Shown: one piece after another, positions 24,824-30,956 of the stretch | How the letters are laid out: every line of letters begins with the position of its first letter | Numbering within the stretch: the stretch's first letter is position 1 | The notes under the pieces: generated by a model | Told to the model about the DNA's origin: nothing | Seen by the model: only the letters and a program-made list of their open reading frames with translations | The model's database searches: none | NCBI GenBank assembly: GCA_002309805.1 | Contig: DBYJ01000055.1 | Span: 138,778-170,404 of the forward strand | Source: Bacteroidales bacterium UBA1189 | GTDB lineage: Bacteria; Bacteroidota; Bacteroidia; Bacteroidales; Bacteroidaceae | Direction: 5' to 3' | Length of the DNA stretch: 31,627 bases | Program-made: the position numbers and the translations under genes

Positions 24824-24949
24824 TCAAACATCAAATATATTCACGCCAATCCCTTGTCTCATCAAGTCCGCGCGAATGGGTTCGAGTGTATGATAGTTCC
24901 AGTCCCTTGATCCTTGAGAATTATATCCCTCTAATACTTGAGTCAGCCA
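24824..24949 (-). pseudogene. in-frame coding remnant after the methyltransferase stop
   Basis: Immediately after the methyltransferase TGA the same frame stays open for 41 codons and reads like real protein (WLTQVLEGYNSQGSRDWN, then YHTLEPIRADLMRQGIGV and a final NIFDV). It ends at a TGA at 24826-24824. The methyltransferase itself ends in the natural HLLITNY of D12 enzymes, so this is not its missing tail. No start codon is evident. It may be the C-terminal scar of a gene displaced when the restriction system entered, or a chance open stretch. A period-7 run (CATCATA, CATCAAA) overlaps its stop. Confidence 0.4.
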
Positions 24950-26956
24950 TCAGTAGTTTGTAATAAGTAGATGTGTAACTTTCTTGTCATTTCTATTCAT
25001 AAAGCTGACAACATATTCTTTGTCGAAGGTTCGTATATTGATGTCCTTTTTATCGTACAAGCCATAAATAAACTCGGTATTCTTAATTATCATCATCCAT
25101 TTAGCCCTACATTCATTTAACAAATAGTTTGCCAGACGCTTTTGGTCATCTCTCGTAAATGCATTTTGGGCGTATGTACTAAATTCACTGTCGTAGGGTG
25201 GGTCAAGGAAAATGAAGTCTTTCTCCTTTGGCTTTATCGTTCTTAAGAACTCTTCAAAGTCAAGATTATATATTTGTGTCTTCTTGAAGTGACTTAGCAG
25301 TTCCTTTGATTTGTAATAACTCAGCTTTTTTTCCAATAATTTGCTATTATAAGCGATTCCTCCATAGGGAACATTGAACTCTCCTTTTGAACTATACCTA
25401 AACATTCCACTATAAGCATAATTACGCATAAAGAAGAACAACGCGCAATGCAGCTTGGGTTTATTTTCGAAAATGTCCTTTATGTTATATAGATAACGGT
25501 AATTCATATAGACTGCACTTTTTATGGCAGTCTCAATATTGTCATTAAGATCACCGTCTGGTAGTGTATGTTTTTCTATCTCCAACTCACGCATTCGTAC
25601 CATTTTACGGAATAGATTTGTTTCCATCTCTTTTAACAGGATACATGGTAAGGAAGCAAATTCATTGCCAACAATATCTAGAATGGATTGTCTCTTGTTC
25701 CTGCAGAACGTATGAATTAACTCTTTTAATTCATTTTTTCCTATCTGCTCATCTCTGTACCCCACATATGTTTCTACAAGTATGGGATTGGAACTGAAGA
25801 ACTCAACAGTTTTTTTCCAAGACGCATCCATTAGTTCAACGTACTTAAAGAAATCATTATCTGTTGTTTCTATGCAATGATACAATTCTATCAATTCTCT
25901 AGAAAAGTCATTGATGAAATATTTATCAGCTTCAATACCCATAAAGACAGAGCCACCTCCAACAAATGGTTCAATAAAACGCTCGAATTGTGGAGCGTTA
26001 GGCAGGATGTATTTTAATTCTTTATCTTTACCTCCTGGCCATTTAATAATAGGAGAGAGTCCTGACGCGATATTCTCATGAACTTCAAGATGAGGTTTTT
26101 CATTTTCTTTTTTCCTGAAAAACAAATTCAACTCAAGAATTGGAGATACAGGGTTTTCTAATGGTTCACATGCCATAAATGCACATGGTTCTTGACTTTG
26201 TGTTTGAGAACTCGAAATGGGTTGAGAAAACAAGTCACCCTGAGATAATGCTATATCAATTCTTTTCTTTGCAGCTTCATAATAACTCTTATCAATTTCT
26301 ACACCTATAAATCGTCTGTTTAATCCTAATGCTGCAACGCCAGTCGAACCGACTCCCATAAATGGGTCAAAAACGATATCATTTTCATTAGATGCAATCT
26401 CTATCATTTTTCTCAAAATTGCAACAGGTTTTTGAGCTGGATGTTTAGGATTACTCAATCGCTCTGGCTTCATGCAGATAGAACTCTCTATAAAGTTATG
26501 CATCTCTGTTTGCGATATAAAATTCCATGTGTGCTTTTTATTCCAACAAGTAAAAATCATCTCACAGCTATTCAAGAAGCCTGCTTTGTAGATTTTAGGA
26601 GCAGGATTAGTTTTATGCCAAATCATAAAGTTTGATGTGTCAAACTTATGGTCTAAACTATTATACCATCTGCCAAGTTGATTGTATGATGTGAAAATAA
26701 ATAGATTGCCCGTTGGTTTTAAAATCCTGATAAACTCGTCAGCCCATTCTTCTGGATTAAAATCTACCATGTCCCACTCCGCTACATCATTATTCATTGC
26801 TGTACGCCCAGGAAGAGGTATGTTCCCGGTAGAATGTTGACCAAGATTATATGGAGGGTCTGTTAGGATGAAATCAACAGAATGATCTGGAATACGCTTT
26901 ATAATATCTCGGGAATCAGCTCTCAAGATACACTTTCTCCAATTTGGGTCTTTCAT
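24950..26956 (-). CDS. fused double DNA methyltransferase (N4/N6 beta-type plus D12-type)
   Basis: Modification enzyme of a Type II system, 668 aa, with two complete S-adenosylmethionine-dependent domains. The first (about 1-240) has motif IV DPPY at 33-36 before motif I DPFMGVGSTG (197-206), the circularly ordered beta class of N4-cytosine/N6-adenine methyltransferases. A linker (about 240-295) leads to a D12-class N6-adenine domain: KWPGGK (305-310), FIEPFVGGGSVF (327-338) and FLDPPYDSEFS with DPPY at 585-588. Two domains with different catalytic pockets suggest one acts on each strand of an asymmetric site, as known for M.FokI-type fusions. Its ATG overlaps the stop of the endonuclease gene by 4 nt (ATGA). 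Base composition is AT-rich, unlike flanking genes. Confidence 0.93.
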   Translation of the reverse strand: MKDPNWRKCILRADSRDIIKRIPDHSVDFILTDPPYNLGQHSTGNIPLPGRTAMNNDVAEWDMVDFNPEEWADEFIRILKPTGNLFIFTSYNQLGRWYNSLDHKFDTSNFMIWHKTNPAPKIYKAGFLNSCEMIFTCWNKKHTWNFISQTEMHNFIESSICMKPERLSNPKHPAQKPVAILRKMIEIASNENDIVFDPFMGVGSTGVAALGLNRRFIGVEIDKSYYEAAKKRIDIALSQGDLFSQPISSSQTQSQEPCAFMACEPLENPVSPILELNLFFRKKENEKPHLEVHENIASGLSPIIKWPGGKDKELKYILPNAPQFERFIEPFVGGGSVFMGIEADKYFINDFSRELIELYHCIETTDNDFFKYVELMDASWKKTVEFFSSNPILVETYVGYRDEQIGKNELKELIHTFCRNKRQSILDIVGNEFASLPCILLKEMETNLFRKMVRMRELEIEKHTLPDGDLNDNIETAIKSAVYMNYRYLYNIKDIFENKPKLHCALFFFMRNYAYSGMFRYSSKGEFNVPYGGIAYNSKLLEKKLSYYKSKELLSHFKKTQIYNLDFEEFLRTIKPKEKDFIFLDPPYDSEFSTYAQNAFTRDDQKRLANYLLNECRAKWMMIIKNTEFIYGLYDKKDINIRTFDKEYVVSFMNRNDKKVTHLLITNY

Positions 26957-27822
26957 TGTTCATTGGGTAAATATGCGTCTTTGATTTCATTTAATGCTTC
27001 ATTTATGTAATGGGCATCTTTTGTATATTCGTCAATTACAATATCATAACCATGTTCAGATTTGCAGATCAAATTCCAAAAATCACGACTGATACACAAT
27101 TCTTGACGTGAAAAGAATTGAAGAACACGTCCCTGCGTCCAAGGTTTGCCTTCTCCATATCGGTTGTAGGCCGTAGCGAAGAGTATTTTCACGTTCTCTT
27201 CACCGAGTCGATTTGTAAGAATACAATACTGCTCAAGAAGAGCCTCCTTTTCAGAGCGAGCTTTTTTGTTATCCAAATCTCCACCAATTTTCAGCTCAAT
27301 CAAATAATGCATCCCTGTCTCTTCATCTACCAAATAATAATCACTCTCATGGCGTTTCGTGTTTGCTGTACCTTTCATTTTTGTGATACCTCGATAATCT
27401 TCAACTTTGGGAACTCTTCTGTTTTCGCTGCGCTTATATTGCTCTAAGAGTTCTGCAATATAATCTGTTTGCTCTTTGTACAAAGTTCCTTCAACATGCT
27501 GGCTCACCTTATAGTTAAGCTCGGCAATACTAATTGCCATACCTTCAAGCATGTTTCCCAAAGAACTATCAAGAGATCGAGCTAGGGCAGAATAATATTG
27601 GATTTCTTTTCCAAGGGCAGCAATAAACACATTATGGATTTTCATATTTATCACCCCATTTTCATCGTTTAATTCAGACAGATGGCGAGTAGAAAAGCCA
27701 TTTGCATAAGACTTTACCGCACTTCTAACAATACTGCGGATCGCATTCTCCTTACTAACAGTCTCTTTACCTAAATTAGGTTTAGTAGTAGAGGAAGCCT
27801 CTTTTCGCGTTACTTGAATCAT
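26953..27822 (-). CDS. probable Type II restriction endonuclease
   Basis: A 289-aa protein directly upstream of and translationally coupled to a double methyltransferase. A PD-(D/E)xK-like nuclease centre is visible: ESDYYLVDEE with Asp161, then HYLIELKIGG with Glu176 and Lys178 (D-x14-E-x-K). The rest is mainly helical and charged, with an N-terminal region around SIVRSAVKSYANGFSTRHLSEL. The layout recalls TdeIII-type endonucleases, but I cannot confirm the family, and GGNCC as a target would not suit an adenine methyltransferase partner. The recognition site is unknown; an asymmetric one is inferred from the partner enzyme. The region is AT-rich with different codon use, indicating transfer. 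The start ATG 27822 is the first in frame. Confidence 0.8.
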   Translation of the reverse strand: MIQVTRKEASSTTKPNLGKETVSKENAIRSIVRSAVKSYANGFSTRHLSELNDENGVINMKIHNVFIAALGKEIQYYSALARSLDSSLGNMLEGMAISIAELNYKVSQHVEGTLYKEQTDYIAELLEQYKRSENRRVPKVEDYRGITKMKGTANTKRHESDYYLVDEETGMHYLIELKIGGDLDNKKARSEKEALLEQYCILTNRLGEENVKILFATAYNRYGEGKPWTQGRVLQFFSRQELCISRDFWNLICKSEHGYDIVIDEYTKDAHYINEALNEIKDAYLPNEQ

Positions 27823-27886
27823 TGGCGCTTTATCTTAAAACAGGTAAGCACCAAACCTGCAATACTAATCCTTTGCCTTACTACAT

Positions 27887-28220
27887 AAAAAAAAGGTGGG
27901 TGCTTAACTTCTACCTGTTCGACATTCGAGGCCTTCCACAGCCTTAGCAAGTAAACAGATAGAGTAAACACCCACGCAGGAGGATATAATACACCCGTAA
28001 AGTGTGCTTTTGAGGGCAACAAAGTACCCTCGCAGCACACTACGGAGTGGTATATGATACACCCCGTGGCAGTCACCCCTGCATTTGTTTCGACTTACTA
28101 ATTCGATAGTGGAAGTTTCGAATGTCCAAAAACAAAGCGTCAGTAACGCCTTTCAATATGTAGTGCTCCACCCTCCAGCTCCTTCCTTCTCTAGGGACAT
28201 CATCGTCACAGGGCAGATGC
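27887..28220 (-). ncRNA. candidate structured RNA with a long rod-like hairpin (6S-like?)
   Basis: Read on the minus strand, ACATTCGA..TTCCAC (28125-28109) pairs perfectly with GTGGAA..TCGAATGT (27939-27922). Inside, pairing continues as TTAGTAAGT/ACTTGCTAA, GGGGTGA/TTACTCT, CCACG/CGTGG, CCGTA/TACGG, GTGTGCT/AGCACAC and GAGGG/CCCTC around a 10-nt loop. The result is a rod of about 204 nt with small internal loops. A small hairpin (GCGT..ACGC near 28133-28152) precedes it. GGTGG (28172-28168) can pair with CCACC (27899-27895) as a closing stem just before T8 (27894-27887). A TAACTTTG box at 28233 would start the transcript near 28220. Size and rod shape recall 6S RNA, but no family match could be tested. 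Confidence 0.5.
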
Positions 28221-28225
28221 AGTCG

Positions 28226-28233
28226 CAAAGTTA
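28226..28233 (-). promoter_or_regulatory. -7 box for the candidate ncRNA / restriction operon leader
   Basis: The minus strand reads TAACTTTG, an exact TAnnTTTG match, about 400 nt upstream of the endonuclease ATG and 55-60 nt upstream of the structured core. No clear -33 TTTG. Confidence 0.5.
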
Positions 28234-28382
28234 CAACGATTTTTCGAATAGAGAAGAAAAAAAGCGTGCTTTTTTGGAAAAAGTCTTTTTCAGTTTTTCA
28301 AAACCGATAATGGAAGGCATGGGATTTTGTGCAAAAAATAAGCCGTACTGCATAAAAAAGTATGTTTTTTGTGCAATAGACA

Positions 28383-28412
28383 TTGAAAATTGAAAAATAA
28401 GCGATATTTTTG
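28383..28412 (+). promoter_or_regulatory. promoter for the AAA ATPase
   Basis: TTG at 28383-28385, then 19 nt, then TATTTTTG at 28405-28412, 24 nt before the ATG. Good match to the Bacteroidota pattern. The direct repeat TTTTGTGCAA occurs twice just upstream (about 28325 and 28367). Confidence 0.65.
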
Positions 28413-28436
28413 CAGGCGAAATAATAGATAGAGGAG

Positions 28437-29681
28437 ATGAAGACCATCATTCTTAATCAACGAAGGGAACGCGATGAGCTGATGTCGCGCCCCTATCTGA
28501 AACGCCGCAGCGGGCAAGATGCCGACATGCTGCTTAGCAGCCATCTTATAAAGCTGATAACCGGTCCAAGGCGGGTGGGCAAATCCACGCAGGCTTTGCT
28601 GATGCTGCGCGACAAGAATTTTGCCTATCTGAACTTCGACAGTCAGCCGCTATTGGATGCCTGGGATGCCAACCTTGTCATGCGTTTGCTGGATGACGTC
28701 TATCCTGACTATGATTATCTGCTTCTCGACGAGGTTCAAAACCTCGATTCATGGGACTTGTGGGTGAGCGAACTCTACCGAATGGGCAAGAACCTGGTCA
28801 TCACGGGCAGCAACGCGAAGATGCTCAGTAGCGAAATGGCTACGGTGTTGACGGGCAAGTATCTTCAGGTGGAGATGCTACCGTTCAGCCTTGAAGAGTT
28901 TTTCGACTGGAACAGCCTGACCCTCCATACGCTGGCGCCAGAAGAGATGACGAACGCTTCGGTTCTTGCGGATGATTATCTGAGGAATGGCGGCTATCCC
29001 GAAGTGGTGGCGTCGCGGCAGCTGGTGCGCAGCTATCTCGAAACGTTGTTCGATGCTATCGTGTGGAAGGATGTCGCCAGACGTCATCGTGTGCGTAACG
29101 TCTCTGATTTGAACGACCTCGCCATGTATCTCGTTTCCAATTGTTGCAACCCTGTCAGCGCCAACGAACTAACGGAGGAACTGGGCTTCTCAAGCGTCAA
29201 TACCACCAAGAAGTTCATGGATTATCTGCATGAGCCATACTTGTTTTATTACCTTCCTCGCTATAACAACAAGCTCAGGCTGATGAAAAAAGCTCCGCGA
29301 AAAGTCTATGTGGTTGATAATGGCTTTGTTGCAGCCAAGGCTTTTGCTCTAAGTGACAATCTTGGACGATTGTTTGAGAATCAGGTGTTCGTTGAGCTGG
29401 TACGTCGTGGCTTCGACACAGAGAGGACCCTCTTCTATTATCGTTCGAGGACGGACAAGGAGGTGGATTTCGTCCTTCGCAAGGGCTCGCACATTGAGTG
29501 CCTTGTGCAGGTATGCTATGATATGACCAGCGCCAAGACCGAAAAACGTGAGGTCGATAGTCTGGTTGAATGTGCAGGGGAACTGACGTGCGGCAAGTTG
29601 TTCATCGTAACGAACGACGATGAGCGGGTGATAGAGAAAGACGGTTATACGATAAACGTTGTTCCGTTTATGAAGTTCTGA
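28437..29681 (+). CDS. AAA-family ATPase with DUF4143 C-terminal domain
   Basis: Cytosolic P-loop ATPase of 414 aa. Walker A is GPRRVGKS (43-50); Walker B is YDYLLLDEVQ (92-101); ITGSNAKML (122-130) is the sensor-1-like segment. The C-terminal half, including YRSRTDKEVDFVLRKG with its Asp-x-Val-Asp-like pattern, is the DUF4143 domain, which has a PD-(D/E)xK-like fold but generally lacks full nuclease residues. Many copies occur in Bacteroidota, often near mobile or defence genes; their function is not established. GAGGAG directly abuts the ATG. It has its own promoter and a strong hairpin 7 nt after the stop, so it is monocistronic. It sits at the edge of the AT-rich restriction island but has normal composition. 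Confidence 0.92.
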   Translation: MKTIILNQRRERDELMSRPYLKRRSGQDADMLLSSHLIKLITGPRRVGKSTQALLMLRDKNFAYLNFDSQPLLDAWDANLVMRLLDDVYPDYDYLLLDEVQNLDSWDLWVSELYRMGKNLVITGSNAKMLSSEMATVLTGKYLQVEMLPFSLEEFFDWNSLTLHTLAPEEMTNASVLADDYLRNGGYPEVVASRQLVRSYLETLFDAIVWKDVARRHRVRNVSDLNDLAMYLVSNCCNPVSANELTEELGFSSVNTTKKFMDYLHEPYLFYYLPRYNNKLRLMKKAPRKVYVVDNGFVAAKAFALSDNLGRLFENQVFVELVRRGFDTERTLFYYRSRTDKEVDFVLRKGSHIECLVQVCYDMTSAKTEKREVDSLVECAGELTCGKLFIVTNDDERVIEKDGYTINVVPFMKF

Positions 29682-29688
29682 CCGCTTT

Positions 29689-29761
29689 GTGACGGGTTGA
29701 AAAGGGGCCATCTAACGTTAGAAGTGGCGTTTGCTGGGCGGTTTTCTTTTCAACCCGTCAC
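29689..29761 (+). terminator. long hairpin after the ATPase gene
   Basis: Perfect 16-bp arms GTGACGGGTTGAAAAG (29689-29704) and its complement (29746-29761) enclose 41 nt that contain the palindrome TCTAACGTTAGA. TTTTCTTTT precedes the right arm. It probably ends the ATPase transcript, although no U-tract follows the outer stem. Confidence 0.6.
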
Positions 29762-29787
29762 TACTCCTTAATACATCTTCTATTCTT

Positions 29788-29877
29788 GTTTAACGTTTAA
29801 GGTTTAATGTTTAACGAACACGTCCTTCGTTGCCATCGCACCAGCCTCGTTAAACGTTAAACGTTCTCCGTTAAACC
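29788..29877. repeat. inverted period-7 arrays between the ATPase and HU-like genes
   Basis: Left arm GTTTAAC, GTTTAAG, GTTTAAT, GTTTAAC (29788-29816). Right arm (29848-29877) is the complement type: GTTAAAC, GTTAAAC, GTTCTCC, GTTAAAC. The 31-nt spacer is unique. The right arm ends one nt before the stop codon of the HU-like gene. Confidence 0.85.
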
Positions 29878-29878
29878 A

Positions 29879-30556
29879 TCATCTGCCGTAGTGGCCTGGG
29901 ACGGGGATGTAGAAGCGGGCATTGTTGGCTCCGAGGGGACGTAGGGCACCATCGGCAACAAGTGTTTTAAGCCATTGGAGGGCTTGGTTGCGCGAGATGT
30001 CGAAGTGGGTCTCAAACTCTCGGCGCGTAATCCAGTCTTGACTGGCGAAATGGGCTGTCAGATATTCGTCAACCTCCTCGCGCTCGAGCGGTTCGTCGGC
30101 TCGGACGCCGCTGCTGACGAAAACGGCTTCGTCCATCGCCTTGCGCAATTCCGTATCGGGAGTGAAGGTGATGCGCCCGATGCGGATGTCCGACGCGGCA
30201 ATACGCTCGTAGAGGGCCTTGGGATGGCGTTTCCGTCCGTCGAGGTAGGTTTTCTTCAATGCCAGCGAGAGGCCGAACGTGCCGATACCCTCGACTTTCA
30301 GCCGATCACCGTCGAGAAGCGTCTCACGGAGCACTTGCCCGAGGGCAGCAAGCACGCCCTTGATGTCGGGTTCCTTTACGGTACAGCGCCCAGCAATAGT
30401 TTTAGCCAAGTCGTCTGTCGTGATGGTGGCTTGATTGTAGGGCATGATGCGGACGGGCTGACGCCCTTCGGCTATCTCTTCGTTATTCAGGGCTGCGCGC
30501 AGGACGGTCTGGTAGAGTATCTGTCCGCCCACTTTGGTTTTGGATGAGGTTTTCAT
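29879..30556 (-). CDS. HU-like DNA-binding protein with C-terminal winged-helix part
   Basis: Predicted DNA-binding protein of 225 aa. Residues about 15-135 follow the HU/IHF pattern of large Bacteroidota HU-like proteins: VRIMPYNQATITTDDLAKTIAG, an ALGQVLRETLLDGDRLKVEGIGTFGLSL core with the GxGtF motif, and an arm-like segment with IRIGRITFTPDTELRKAM. The C-terminus (about 170-225) has WITRREFETHFDISRNQALQWLKTLVADGALRP, a winged-helix arrangement. Such genes are common and often stand next to VapE-type genes, as here (divergent, 400 nt apart). The role is unknown; nucleoid or mobile-element-linked functions are possible. It is transcribed through palindromic array C in its 5' leader. Confidence 0.85.
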   Translation of the reverse strand: MKTSSKTKVGGQILYQTVLRAALNNEEIAEGRQPVRIMPYNQATITTDDLAKTIAGRCTVKEPDIKGVLAALGQVLRETLLDGDRLKVEGIGTFGLSLALKKTYLDGRKRHPKALYERIAASDIRIGRITFTPDTELRKAMDEAVFVSSGVRADEPLEREEVDEYLTAHFASQDWITRREFETHFDISRNQALQWLKTLVADGALRPLGANNARFYIPVPGHYGR

Positions 30557-30605
30557 TGTCGTTTTCTTTTATTTTATAGAGTTTCTTATTACTTTCTTAT
30601 CGTCC

Positions 30606-30693
30606 AAAGCCGTTGGGACACCCGTACTAACCCGTTAGGACACTCATCCTAACGGCTTGGGACAGCCGTCCCAACGGCTTTGGTACAATAATT
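30606..30693. repeat. period-22 palindromic tandem array C
   Basis: Four units of 22 bp start at 30606, 30628, 30650 and 30672 (for example TAACCCGTTAGGACACTCAT plus two bases); the last ends GGTACAATAATT. Outer arms CCAAAGCCGTTGGGAC (30604-30619) and GTCCCAACGGCTTTGG (30668-30683) are perfect 16-bp inverted repeats, and CGTTAGGA/TCCTAACG pairs inside. The array lies in the predicted 5' leader of the HU-like gene. Confidence 0.85.
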
Positions 30694-30703
30694 CTTGACA
30701 GCG

Positions 30704-30735
30704 CAAAGGTAAGGTTTTTACTTGAATTGTGCAAA
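30704..30735 (-). promoter_or_regulatory. promoter of the HU-like gene
   Basis: The minus strand reads TTTG (30735-30732), 20 nt, TACCTTTG (30711-30704): an exact Bacteroidota consensus pair. Transcription would give a leader of about 140 nt containing array C. Confidence 0.8.
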
Positions 30736-30781
30736 CAATTCCGCCAAATACTTCTGTCGTTTTTTCGGCACTCCGATGTAT

Positions 30782-30789
30782 TATCTTTG
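30782..30789 (+). promoter_or_regulatory. -7 box for the VapE-type gene
   Basis: TATCTTTG, an exact TAnnTTTG match, with a T6 run at 30760-30765 as a weak -33. It is about 168 nt upstream of the ATG, implying a long leader. Confidence 0.65.
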
Positions 30790-30834
30790 CAGGGAAATTC
30801 GATTTTCGGAAGTAGCTATGTGTTTTATTTGGAG

Positions 30835-30944
30835 TGCCACTTCGTGGCAGAAATTCTACCAATCTTATCCATAATCTAACAAATTAAATAAGTAAAAAAC
30901 TGTATGATTTGCTGTAGATTTGAAAGATATCTCGCCGTAGGCGA
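30835..30944 (+). promoter_or_regulatory. structured leader of the VapE-type gene
   Basis: Two compact hairpins: TGCCAC-TTC-GTGGCA (30835-30849) and TCGCC-GTA-GGCGA (30932-30944). The second ends 12 nt before the start codon and could mask the ribosome site. Pairing is seen; regulation is inferred. Confidence 0.45.
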
Positions 30945-30956
30945 CTTAAAAAATAT

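Noticed and set aside
26953..27822. Firm naming as TdeIII endonuclease
   Set aside because: Resemblance is general only, and a GGNCC target conflicts with the adenine-type D12 partner domain.
27819..28076. 85-codon minus-strand frame upstream of the endonuclease
   Set aside because: Overlaps the endonuclease start and the long RNA hairpin, with no protein-like features; the structured RNA explains the region better.
27887..28220. Retron or group II intron RNA
   Set aside because: No reverse transcriptase gene is anywhere in the window, and retron or intron hallmarks were not seen.
27887..28220. RNase P RNA, tmRNA or SRP RNA
   Set aside because: The GAGGAAAGTCC-like P4 region, a CCA-ending tRNA-like domain and the GGAA-type SRP apical loop are all absent.
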